Position numbers and translations under genes: made by a program. A stretch of 64,000 bases of DNA from NCBI GenBank assembly GCA_021792755.1, contig JAJYUA010000001.1, forward strand, positions 1 through 64,000, in the 5' to 3' direction. The notes below the pieces were generated by a model. The model was not told the DNA's origin, made no database searches, and worked only from the letters and a program-made list of their open reading frames with translations. This DNA is from Pseudomonadota bacterium (lineage in GTDB: Bacteria > Pseudomonadota > Gammaproteobacteria > Steroidobacterales > Steroidobacteraceae). Positions 54,412 to 64,000 of this stretch are shown piece by piece; positions within the stretch are counted from its first letter, which is position 1, and each line of letters opens with the position of its first letter.

Positions 54412-55133
54412 CGCGCGCGATACCAGTGTGACAGGCGGACCGGGTGCACGCCGATGAGGTGTGCCAGCGCCAGTGCGCGGTTGTGCAGGGTGCGGCGCAG
54501 GTATCCGTCGCGCTCCCAGCGGCGCGGATCGACCGTGATGGGCAGATCGAGCGCGACGAACCGGCCCGTGCGCTTGAGGTGGCGTACCAACGGCACCTCC
54601 TCGAACAACGGCTGCGCGGCGAATCCCGGGCCCGCCTCGTAGTCCTCCCGGGTCGCGAAAATGCCCTGATCGCCGTATACCATGCCGAAGCGGCAGCGCA
54701 GCGCGATGCTGCGCTCGAGGAGGACCTTCACCGCGGCCGCCGGACCGCCGAAACGGAAGCGGAAGTAGCCGCCCGCAGCCCCCTGCCGCACGACCGCCCG
54801 AATCACGTTCCCCGCAAGAGGGTGCGGCCGGCTGTCCGCATGCAGAAACCACAGCACCTCGGCTGCGGCACCCGGGACCGGTCCGGCCCGCGCGGCCGAG
54901 ACCGCTGCGGTCAACTGCAAGCCCCGTCCCGAGGGCGAGGCCAGCCAGCGGGCGCCGTGCCGATGGCACAGCGCCGCGGTGTCCTCGCCCGCCGCGCCAT
55001 CGGCGACGATCACCTCATCCGGCGGGGCGTGCAACCGGCGCAGCGCCGCCAGCAGCTGCGCGAGCGAGCCGTCGTCGCGCAGCGTGGGCACGATGACCGT
55101 CAAGCGCGGCGTCTCTGGCGCTTCAGCGCGCAT
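54408..55133 (-). CDS. GT2-family glycosyltransferase (TIGR04283-like)
   Basis: A 241-residue GT-A glycosyltransferase with LTVIVPTLRDDGSL at the start, VIVADGAAGEDT, the SGRGLQL stretch, LWFLHADSRPHP as the DxD-like site and the late VYGDQGIFATRE and FEEVPLVRHLKRTG. These match the TIGR04283 family annotated with arsenosugar genes. It overlaps the flavoprotein gene by 11 bp and the radical SAM gene by 4 bp. Confidence 0.88.
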   Translation of the reverse strand: MRAEAPETPRLTVIVPTLRDDGSLAQLLAALRRLHAPPDEVIVADGAAGEDTAALCHRHGARWLASPSGRGLQLTAAVSAARAGPVPGAAAEVLWFLHADSRPHPLAGNVIRAVVRQGAAGGYFRFRFGGPAAAVKVLLERSIALRCRFGMVYGDQGIFATREDYEAGPGFAAQPLFEEVPLVRHLKRTGRFVALDLPITVDPRRWERDGYLRRTLHNRALALAHLIGVHPVRLSHWYRAR

Positions 55134-56574
55134 GGCGCAACCACGACCGCAGCGCCCCGGCGACCCACGGGGTCAGACGCCGGCGGGCGTGCTGGTCGGC
55201 GAGCCGGCGCAGGTATTCCGAGCGGGTCGGATAAGGCAGCACCAGCGAGCCGAGCCCGCCGAGCCCCCCGCGTCGGCTCATCAGCAACGCCAGGGGCGCG
55301 ATCTGCTCACCGGCATCCCGGCCGACCAGGGTGGCGCCGAGGACGCGCCCGCCGGCTTGCGCCAGCACCTCGACGAAGCCCTCTTCGGCATCATCCGTCA
55401 CACCGCGATCGAGCTCGCTCCATTCGAGCCGGTAACGCTCGAAGCGGCGGCCGGCCGCCTGCAGCTCCGAGGCCATCGCGCCGATCTGCGCAAGCTCCGG
55501 CTGCGTATAGACGCAGCGAGGCACGATGAGCCTGTCCGCCCGCGCGCGTCCTCGAAACAGCGCGTTGCGCACGACGATGCGCGCCTGCGCATCCGCCGCA
55601 TGGGTGAACTGATACGCAGAGCAGACGTCTCCGGCCGCGTAGACATCCGGATGCGATGTGCGCAAGCGCGCATCGACCTCGATCGCCCCTCGCGCACCGA
55701 CTCTCACACCGGCCTTGTCGAGATCCAACCCCTCCACGTTGCGCTGCCGTCCGGCCGCCACCAGCACCTCGTCTGCCACGACCCGGCGGCCGTCCCCGAG
55801 TGTCAGCACCTTGCCCTCGGGGGTCACCGAGGCGCAGCGCGCGGCGCTCCCCAGGTACAGCATGACCCCTGCGCGCCGCAGCGCGCTCGCGATGAGTCCT
55901 GCGCCCTCCGCCGCCTCCAGTGGCAGCACCTGGGCGGCCGCTTCGATGAGCTCGACGCGGCTGCCGAGGCGCGCGAATGCCTGGGCCAGCTCGCAGCCCG
56001 CGGCGCCGGCGCCGAGAATGGCCAGCTGCCGCGGCTGCACACGCAGCTCGAACACCGTCTCATTGGTCAACGCACCCGACTCGGCAAGCCCCGGGATCGC
56101 GGGCAGCAGCGGCCGCGCGCCGGTGGCGATCACGGTCTTGCGCGTGTTGAGCACGATGTCGCCGACCCGGATGCGGTGTGGCGACTCGAACCGCGCCTCG
56201 CCGAGAAGGACCTCGACACCCGCGCGGCAATAGCGCTCGACGGAGTCGTGATGAGCGATCCGGGTGCGCACGGCACGCACCCGCTGCATGGCCGCCTCGA
56301 ACGGCAATCCCGCGGCGGCGGCGGCCAACAATGTCTTGGACGGGACGCAGCCCGCGTTCAGACAATCCCCGCCCATGGCATGGCGCTCGACGAGGGCCAC
56401 CCGAGCGCCGAGCGAAGCGGCGGCGATGGCAATCACCAGGCCCGCAGGCCCGGCCCCGATCACCACCAAATTGTAAAGACCCCGTCCATCGGGATTGCGG
56501 TAGTCCGGCGGAAACACCAGGCGGCGGTATTCGGCATCGATCCCACCCGGATGCGGCCCGCGTGCGGCACTCAT
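55123..56574 (-). CDS. Mercuric-reductase-like FAD/NAD(P) disulfide oxidoreductase
   Basis: A 483-residue class I pyridine-nucleotide disulfide oxidoreductase. FAD binding is at NLVVIGAGPAGLV, the redox pair is CLNAGC (in GGDCLNAGCVPSKTL), the NAD(P) site is AILGAGAAGCELAQAF, and the second FAD motif is VYAAGDVCS. The heavy-metal (HMA) domain and C-terminal cysteine pair of true mercuric reductases are absent, so a mercury role is unlikely. ATG 56574 overlaps the DUF2064 stop by 4 bp. It is second in the operon. Confidence 0.88.
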   Translation of the reverse strand: MSAARGPHPGGIDAEYRRLVFPPDYRNPDGRGLYNLVVIGAGPAGLVIAIAAASLGARVALVERHAMGGDCLNAGCVPSKTLLAAAAAGLPFEAAMQRVRAVRTRIAHHDSVERYCRAGVEVLLGEARFESPHRIRVGDIVLNTRKTVIATGARPLLPAIPGLAESGALTNETVFELRVQPRQLAILGAGAAGCELAQAFARLGSRVELIEAAAQVLPLEAAEGAGLIASALRRAGVMLYLGSAARCASVTPEGKVLTLGDGRRVVADEVLVAAGRQRNVEGLDLDKAGVRVGARGAIEVDARLRTSHPDVYAAGDVCSAYQFTHAADAQARIVVRNALFRGRARADRLIVPRCVYTQPELAQIGAMASELQAAGRRFERYRLEWSELDRGVTDDAEEGFVEVLAQAGGRVLGATLVGRDAGEQIAPLALLMSRRGGLGGLGSLVLPYPTRSEYLRRLADQHARRRLTPWVAGALRSWLRHAR

Positions 56575-57299
56575 GCCGTGCTCTCGCCCGGGCCGCCGGG
56601 CGGCGATGCGCGTGCCGCCGGCGGACACGTCAAGGCCGTAAGCAACTCGTTCAAGCGCTGTCTCGCCGGGCGCGGATCACGCGCCAGCGCCTCGAACGCC
56701 AGCCTGAAATCCGCGACCTGGTCGATGTCAAAGGAGGCCGACAGCCGTGCGACGCTCAGGCCCGCCGCCTGACAACAGCGCTCGAGCGCGCAGCCGAGCG
56801 CGGACTCGCTCCACGGCAGGCTCGAGAGCTGCGGCCACTGCACGCGCGAGCCCATGAGGGTCACTCCGCCGTCAGCGGCGGGAATCAATGCGACATCGGC
56901 GTGCTCCAGGGTGGCGGCGGCCGCCTCCAGATCGCCGGGCTGCATGCAGGGGGCGTCGCTTCCGATGATGAGCACGCGCCCGCAGTGACGGCGGCGCACG
57001 GCGGCGTCAACGGCGTTGATACGTTGACCCAGATTGCCCTTCGGCTGGGGAATCACCCACTTCAGCCGCGGCAGCAGCCCTTTGGCCCAGGCGGCATCCG
57101 CGCCGCAGGCAGGCGAGACGACCAGCCGGCCGGGCCAGGCGGCCGCATCCTCCAGCGCGCATTCGAGCAGTGCGCGGGCGACGGCGAGCGAATTCTCCTC
57201 CCCGAGGTCGCGGACCAGGCGCTGCTTGCCCGAGCCGGGTAGCGGGCGGCGGCAGAAGAGGACCAGTGCGGCGGTGCGAAGCGAGGCGGATTCCGGCAT
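56571..57299 (-). CDS. DUF2064/CofC-like nucleotidyl- or glycosyl-transferase (TIGR04282-like)
   Basis: A 242-residue GT-A-fold protein. It has ALVLFCRRPLPGSGKQRLV (the usual K-P-G-x-x-K-T-R-L element in altered form), GNLGQRIN, LIIGSDAPCMQPGDL, and DGGVTLMGSRVQWPQL. The family is annotated TIGR04282 and is often beside TIGR04283 proteins. ATG 57299 is chosen because upstream residues have no similarity. It is the first gene of the operon to 53377. Confidence 0.85.
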   Translation of the reverse strand: MPESASLRTAALVLFCRRPLPGSGKQRLVRDLGEENSLAVARALLECALEDAAAWPGRLVVSPACGADAAWAKGLLPRLKWVIPQPKGNLGQRINAVDAAVRRRHCGRVLIIGSDAPCMQPGDLEAAAATLEHADVALIPAADGGVTLMGSRVQWPQLSSLPWSESALGCALERCCQAAGLSVARLSASFDIDQVADFRLAFEALARDPRPARQRLNELLTALTCPPAARASPPGGPGESTA

Positions 57300-57531
57300 G
57301 GCCTCTCGACCCGGGCAGCCAGCGCGTGATTGCAGGACCGCATCATGCTCAGCCACAAAGGGCTGCGCAAGCGAATCGATACCTCTTTCGATTGGGAGTT
57401 GTCCCTGCGGGTGTCGCCATTGCACGGGTGCCCGCCGGAGCGTCCGCCACGCCCGGGGGCGGCGGCCCGATGCGCGAGGAGCGTGTCCCATGAGGCACCC
57501 GGCCGAAACCGAGCTTCAACGCAGCCTGGTC

Positions 57532-59061
57532 TCAGCGCGCGAGCTCGACGAGCGCCAATGCGTGCGCACGCAAGCGCAGCCGCAAATGCGGCGAGGTCCC
57601 CTTCAGCGCCTCGATCCGGGGTGGCGGCAACCGCGCGGCCGCCAGCAGGATCCTTCGCTGCCGGAAGCTCGGGTATTTCGGCGAGCCCATGGCTTTCCAC
57701 GCGGCGAGCGGCGAGCCGTGATTGCGGTCGACGAGCCAGACGTAGGCGCGCCGTGCGCCGGAGACGTTGCGGAAATCCAACGCATATGTCCTGGTGGCTC
57801 CACCTGGTCCCGGGGAAGCATAATTCCACACCGCGATCGCCAGCATTCCGTCCCTGCGCCGGGTCACCAGCGCCGAGTGCGACGATTCCGCGAGCCGCTG
57901 CGTACCGAGCTTATGCAGGAGCTTGAAGTCGTTGAACGACGCCTTGGGAATGCCGCCGACTGCGATCAGTCCGAAACCCCCGTGGAACGGCGTCCTGATC
58001 ACGCCCTGCTCCTCGAAGACATCGGAGAATGTCCAGTACGACATCAGCTTCAGCAGACCGTCGGTGGCGCGGATCGTGTTCGCCAGCCACGGCCCGATGT
58101 AGGGCGAGTCGGTGACATCGACCTCGTCGCCGGTGTAGGTGGCGTTGAATTCGCTGAGGATGACCGGCAGATGCGGCATGGACGAGTCCAACACCTCCCG
58201 GTGAACCTTTTGCACCGCGCGGATCACCATGTTCCGGCGGGAAATCTTCTCATGGCGGTGAAAAACGTTCTCCGCGGAGTCATCGCCATAGACGTGCGTC
58301 GAGACGAAGTCCACGGGAACGCGGTGGGCCGAGCAGAAACGGATGAAAGCCGGGATCCACGCAGCCTGCGCGGTCGCAGGCCCACCCACCCGCAGCAACG
58401 GGCTCACGCTCTTCAGCGCCCGCGCCGTCACCTCGTACAGGTGGAAATAAGTCGCCTGCTTCGGCTTGCCCGCCCAGAACCCGATGTTGGGCTCGTTCCA
58501 GACCTCGAAGTACCAGCGCGAGACTTCCCGGAGGCCGTAGCGCGCGATCAGGTGGCGCGCGAAATGACGGATCAGTCCCGCCCAAAGGGCCCAGCTCCTG
58601 GGCGGCGAGATGTTCGGCTTGTACCAGAAGCCGTTGCTCACCTTGCGCGAGGCGAGCTGGGGCGGCATGAAGCTGAGCTCCACGTAGGGCCGCACACCCT
58701 GCTTGAGCAGCGCGTCGTAGATCTCGTCGACGTAGGTGAAATTGTAGACCGGCTTGCCGTGCGCATTGAGATGAAAGACACCGACCTCCCTATCGAAGAT
58801 GCCGTGAAAGCGCACCAGGCGAAAGTCGGTGACGCGCTTGACCTCGCGCATGTCGCGCTGGTAATCGGCCCGCAGCGCAAGGGTCGCGTGCCCGGAGCCG
58901 AACATCTGCTCCCAGAAGTGGGGGAAGGGATGCTCCGGCGCGGCACCGTCGATCACGATCCGCACCGCACGCGCCGGCCGCCCCGCCGCCTGTGCCGCCG
59001 GCAGGCCGATGCAAACAGCCATGATGGCCGTCGCAAGCGCGCGCGCGACTTGAAGTCTCAT
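57532..59061 (-). CDS. Secreted glycoside hydrolase, family 39-like
   Basis: A 509-residue exported glycosidase with a signal peptide (ATAIMAVCIGLPAAQA). The TIM barrel has the acid/base Glu in FEVWNEPNIGFW and the nucleophile Glu in VILSEFNATYTGDE, in the spacing expected of GH39 (beta-xylosidases and related). A C-terminal beta domain follows from about 410. ATG 59061 fits the signal. It is a single gene with no transporter beside it. Substrate is not certain: xylosides, arabinosides or others are possible. Confidence 0.88.
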   Translation of the reverse strand: MRLQVARALATAIMAVCIGLPAAQAAGRPARAVRIVIDGAAPEHPFPHFWEQMFGSGHATLALRADYQRDMREVKRVTDFRLVRFHGIFDREVGVFHLNAHGKPVYNFTYVDEIYDALLKQGVRPYVELSFMPPQLASRKVSNGFWYKPNISPPRSWALWAGLIRHFARHLIARYGLREVSRWYFEVWNEPNIGFWAGKPKQATYFHLYEVTARALKSVSPLLRVGGPATAQAAWIPAFIRFCSAHRVPVDFVSTHVYGDDSAENVFHRHEKISRRNMVIRAVQKVHREVLDSSMPHLPVILSEFNATYTGDEVDVTDSPYIGPWLANTIRATDGLLKLMSYWTFSDVFEEQGVIRTPFHGGFGLIAVGGIPKASFNDFKLLHKLGTQRLAESSHSALVTRRRDGMLAIAVWNYASPGPGGATRTYALDFRNVSGARRAYVWLVDRNHGSPLAAWKAMGSPKYPSFRQRRILLAAARLPPPRIEALKGTSPHLRLRLRAHALALVELAR

Positions 59062-59189
59062 CAGACCACCCTCCGGTGCATTTCGACGTGGCGATAGTGT
59101 GCCAGACCGCGACGCGGCGCGGCATCGCCATCGTCCGGCCGCTGCGGGCGCGATGAGACCTGCGCCAGCCCGGCGGCGCGGCGCATTCC

Positions 59190-59786
59190 TCAGCCGCTCT
59201 CGCGCGCCTGGGCGCGCTGGAAGGCGGGGCGGTCGACGACGCGCTGAGCATAGGCGTCGATGACCGGGGACTTTTCCATGAGCGGGCTCCGGCTGAACAT
59301 CGCGAACGTGGTGCCGTAGAGGATGTCCGCGGCACTGAGCCGGTCGCCGAGCAGATATGGTCCGCGCGAGAGCTGTTGGACGACCGCCGCGATCGCCTCC
59401 TCCACCGCGACCCAGCCGGCCGTGCCGCGCGGCACCTCGTGGCTCAGGAATTTCGACACGAACGCCGGCTCCAGCACGCCGCTGTAGTAGGCGAGCCAGG
59501 ACAGGTACGCCCCGCGCTCGCGATGGCCGGCCAGGGGTCCGAGCCCGTTTTGCGGAAAGCGGTCGGTCAGGTACAGCGCGATGGCGGGAGATTCGAACAC
59601 GACGACACCATCGTCGCAGATCGCCGGCACCTTGCCGTGGGGGTGGGGATTCGCCGGGTCCGCGGCACCGGTGCCGTCGCGCTTGCGAACCGTGACGAGG
59701 CGGATTTCATATGGCGCCCCGAGCTCCTCGAGCAGGAAGATGAAGCGCGAGGAGCGGGTGTTTGGATGATGAAACAGGGTGATCAC
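59190..59786 (-). CDS. Glutathione S-transferase
   Basis: A 198-residue thioredoxin-fold plus helical-domain GST. The N-terminal part starts ITLFHHPNTRSSRF, the glutathione site reads GKVPAICDDGVVVFESPAI (Ser in ESPAI binds glutathione) and the C-terminal motif is LLGDRLSAADILYG. The start is taken as GTG 59786, which is the family N-terminus; an upstream TTG at 59849 would add about 21 residues of no similarity. Detoxification is expected; substrate unknown. Confidence 0.88.
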   Translation of the reverse strand: MITLFHHPNTRSSRFIFLLEELGAPYEIRLVTVRKRDGTGAADPANPHPHGKVPAICDDGVVVFESPAIALYLTDRFPQNGLGPLAGHRERGAYLSWLAYYSGVLEPAFVSKFLSHEVPRGTAGWVAVEEAIAAVVQQLSRGPYLLGDRLSAADILYGTTFAMFSRSPLMEKSPVIDAYAQRVVDRPAFQRAQARESG

Positions 59787-59954
59787 GGCTGCTTGCCCTT
59801 GCCGGCCGGAGGTTGGATGATCATACAGACGCCCGAGCAAGGTCGGCAACCCCCGCCGAATCGCGCGCCTTTCCTGACTGATGCGCGGCTATTGGTGCGC
59901 AGCGCCGGCCCGGGCCCGCCCGCGCCCGCTTGCGTCGGCAGGAGTTGTATCGCC

Positions 59955-61475
59955 TCAGGCGGCCCCGCCTTCGCCGTCCTCCGGCTCCTGCGAGCCATCC
60001 GGCGGGGGCAACGGCTCCGCTGACTGCGGCTGCCGGGGCAGCTGCTCGATCGGGCCGGCCGCTGCGATCTGCAGGTCCGCCGGAGCTGCCTTCAGCTCCG
60101 CGAGCTTGCGCGCCGAAACGAGCACCCGGGCCTCGAGGCTTGCGGTCGCTTTGTTGTAGAATTCGACCGCTTTGCCGAGCCGATCGCCCACCTCGGCCCA
60201 GTGTCCGGCCAGGGTCGCGATGCGCTCGTAGAGTTGCTTACCGAGCGCTGCGACCTCTTGCGCGTTCCTGGCCAGGGCTTCCTGACGCCAACCGTAGGCC
60301 ACCGCCTTGAGCAGCGCGATCAGCGTGGTGGGACTGGCGGGGATGACGCGGCTTTGCGCCCCATACTCGATCAGCGATGGATCCTGGGCCAACGCAGCGG
60401 AAAAGAACGCCTCGCCCGGCACGAACAGGATGACGAACTCGGGCGTGGGATCGAACTGGTCGAAATACGCCTTCTTGCCGAGCGCGGCGATGTGGTCACG
60501 CACTTGCCGCGCGTGCCGTGTCAGCGCCTGAGCGCGTGCCGCCTCATCCTGCGCCTCGACGGCTTCCAGGTAGGCGTCGACGGGCGCCTTGGCGTCCACG
60601 ACCACCCGGCGTTCGCCGGGCAGGTAAACGATGAGATCTGGACGCAGGCGACCGCCCTCCTCCAGAGTGTGGCTCACTTGCTCCCTGAAATCGCAGTGCT
60701 CCAGCATGCCGGCCATCTCGACCACGCGCCGCAGCTGCAGCTCGCCCCAGCGCCCGCGAGCCTGCGGCTGGCGCAATGCCTTGACGAGGCCCGCGGTGTC
60801 GCGCTGCAGCTGCGGCAGGTGCACCTTGAGCAGGTCATCGACCTGTTGGGTGAGAGCGCGATAGGCCCCGTGGCGCGCACGCTCCAGCTCATCGAGCTTG
60901 CCGTCGAACTTCTCCAGGCGCTCGCGAATCGGCAATGTGAGCTGCTCGATGGCCTTCTGCCGCGCCGCGAGATCCCCTGCTGCGCTCTGCTGGAATCTCT
61001 GCAGCGTGGCCTGGGCGAGCTCGAGAAACGCCTGGTTGTTGCTCTTGAGCGCCTCGGAGGACAGCGCCTTGAAGGCGTCGGACAGCTTTGCCCGGGCCTC
61101 TTCCAGCAGCTGCATGTTCTGGCGCGCGCTCTGCTGCTCGGCCGCGAGCCTCGCCTCTGCGCTTGCCAGGCTCGCCTTGAGCGCGGACAGCTCACCGTTC
61201 AACTGCGCCACGGCCGCATCCAGCTCCGCGGCGCGCGCCGCGCCGGCTTCGGCGGTCGCACGCCGTTCGGTCTCCGCGCGCAGAATCTCGGCAGCCTTGT
61301 CCCGCTCGGTCCGCAGATGCTGCGCCGCGCTCGCCGCGGCCGCCAGCTGCTCACGCAGCGCGTCCAGCCGGGATTCCGCGGCAACGACTGCGGCCCGCCG
61401 CAGAGCGTGCACGAGCAGCCACGTGGCGGCGGCGCCGGCGGCGGCGGCCAGAACAGCGATCAATACCAATTCCAC
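59955..61475 (-). CDS. rmuC: DNA recombination protein RmuC
   Basis: A 506-residue protein with an N-terminal membrane anchor (VLIAVLAAAAGAAATWLLVHALR), a long coiled coil (about 35-175) and the RmuC nuclease-like domain. The latter shows GRWGELQLRRVVEMAGM, RPDLIVYLPGERRVVVDAKAPVDAY and PTTLIALLKAVAYGWRQE. The start is GTG 61475 with GAGG nine bases before it; TTG 61484 is possible. The family limits DNA rearrangements and acts in phage defence in some bacteria. Confidence 0.93.
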   Translation of the reverse strand: MELVLIAVLAAAAGAAATWLLVHALRRAAVVAAESRLDALREQLAAAASAAQHLRTERDKAAEILRAETERRATAEAGAARAAELDAAVAQLNGELSALKASLASAEARLAAEQQSARQNMQLLEEARAKLSDAFKALSSEALKSNNQAFLELAQATLQRFQQSAAGDLAARQKAIEQLTLPIRERLEKFDGKLDELERARHGAYRALTQQVDDLLKVHLPQLQRDTAGLVKALRQPQARGRWGELQLRRVVEMAGMLEHCDFREQVSHTLEEGGRLRPDLIVYLPGERRVVVDAKAPVDAYLEAVEAQDEAARAQALTRHARQVRDHIAALGKKAYFDQFDPTPEFVILFVPGEAFFSAALAQDPSLIEYGAQSRVIPASPTTLIALLKAVAYGWRQEALARNAQEVAALGKQLYERIATLAGHWAEVGDRLGKAVEFYNKATASLEARVLVSARKLAELKAAPADLQIAAAGPIEQLPRQPQSAEPLPPPDGSQEPEDGEGGAA

Positions 61476-61654
61476 GGAAGACAAACCTCAATTCATCCGA
61501 CTGCACCGCCGCCAGTTTGCATCCTCGCACTCGCAGATCTCGCGAGGGATCGAGGAACGTTCACCGGCGCCGGCAGTGTGTGGCACTCCCCGCCGATGGT
61601 TCGGGCAGTCCCATCCGCGCTCACCCCGGCCCGCTCACCCCCGCCCGCGTGCCG

Positions 61655-63678
<2,024 letters not shown>

Positions 63679-63682
<4 letters not shown>

Positions 63683-64000
63683 GCCACCTCCAGCGCCGAG
63701 AGCTGCGAGGCTGCGATTTCCGCGTACGTGGGGCAGCTGCGAAGCAACTCGCGGTGACTGCCGAATCCGACGAAGGCTCCTCCTTCGAGCACCGCGATCC
63801 GGTCCGCGTCCTGGATCGTCGACACGCGCTGCGCGACGATGATGACCGCCGCATGTCGTGTAACGGGGCGCAGGGCGGCCCGCAGCCGGGCGTCGGTGGC
63901 AAGATCGAGCGCGGAGAAGGATTCGTCGAACAGGTAGATCTCCGGCTTTCGAACCAGCGCGCGTGCAATGGCGAGGCGCTGGCGCTGTCCGCCGGAGACA
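63679..64000 (-). CDS. ABC exporter first subunit (partial, C-terminal end only)
   Basis: The 5' part lies beyond the window. The visible 106 codons are the end of an ABC ATPase domain: signature VSGGQRQRLAIARAL, Walker B IYLFDESFSALD, H-loop-like VIIVAQRVSTI (Gln in place of the usual His) and the closing helix. The stop overlaps the next gene's start as GTGA, pointing to a heterodimeric exporter such as MdlA-MdlB or LmrC-LmrD. If the Gln is real this subunit would have a degenerate switch, as seen in asymmetric exporters. Confidence 0.85.

Noticed and set aside
55123-56574. Mercury-resistance (mer) locus
   Set aside because: The flavoprotein lacks the HMA domain and C-terminal cysteine pair, and there is no merR, merT or merP nearby.
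53377-57299. Standard arsenosugar (ars) cluster
   Set aside because: No arsenite methyltransferase and no ArsS-like radical SAM protein; only the two transferases resemble that cluster.
57034-59097. 687-codon plus-strand frame over the GH39 gene
   Set aside because: Shadow frame; the minus-strand gene has a signal peptide and both catalytic glutamates.
59955-61475. Phage-defence island around rmuC
   Set aside because: RmuC is a widespread chromosomal gene, and no restriction, toxin-antitoxin or other defence gene accompanies it.

Overview
The window reads as chromosome of a high-GC gammaproteobacterium, most like the Steroidobacterales/Nevskiales/Xanthomonadales side of the class. This is inferred from gene content and synteny, not from a marker tree. 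Supporting points are the dut-coaBC-radC-rpmB-rpmG, coaD-mutM and ftsY-ftsE-ftsX/rsmD/rpoH neighbourhoods familiar from E. coli, a gammaproteobacterial-type GshA, YadGH, YdbH/YdbL and cytochrome c4-like proteins. No rRNA, tRNA, CRISPR array, insertion sequence or phage gene was recognised.

Layout. 1-3.6 kb: a possible gene end, a tandem 112-bp hairpin repeat, an SLC13-type permease and a DUF456 protein. 3.9-20.1 kb: an accessory catabolic locus with an acyl-CoA ligase, TonB-dependent receptor, SDR dehydrogenase, thiolase, GPH-type sugar symporter, SMP-30 lactonase, GH2 beta-mannosidase, two type-B carboxylesterases (one cytosolic, one exported) and a TetR regulator. A nearly identical promoter/operator block stands in front of the TonB receptor and of the cytosolic esterase, which ties the two ends into one regulon. 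I infer, without proof, that the locus degrades an acylated beta-mannoside (glycolipid-like) substrate. 20.1-23.7 kb: a decayed quinone-oxidoreductase fragment, a diheme cytochrome c and an unusual cupredoxin-like protein.

23.9-35 kb: the conserved core (dut, coaBC, radC, rpmB, rpmG, ftsX, ftsE, ftsY, rsmD, coaD, mutM, cytochrome b561, rpoH, malic enzyme). The rpoH promoter carries a textbook CIRCE operator, so sigma-32 synthesis is probably repressed by HrcA. 35-39 kb: a membrane sensor that lacks its expected kinase, an unrecognised small protein, DUF924, a LysR regulator and a secreted protein, followed by two covarying palindromic repeats. 39.3-45 kb: an M16 peptidase pair (one active, one inactive), a YheT-type hydrolase, a GT4 glycosyltransferase and a PAP2 phosphatase.

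45-53.3 kb: a YdbH-like envelope protein followed by a lipoprotein that appears to fuse YnbE-like and YdbL parts, the YadGH ABC transporter, GshA, a DUF1499 protein and an MTA/MTI phosphorylase. 53.4-57.3 kb: a tightly overlapped four-gene operon (DUF2064 transferase, mercuric-reductase-like flavoprotein, GT2 glycosyltransferase, radical SAM enzyme) that is a good candidate for an undescribed pathway. 57.5-64 kb: a secreted GH39 glycosidase, a glutathione transferase, RmuC and a two-gene ABC exporter cut by the window end.
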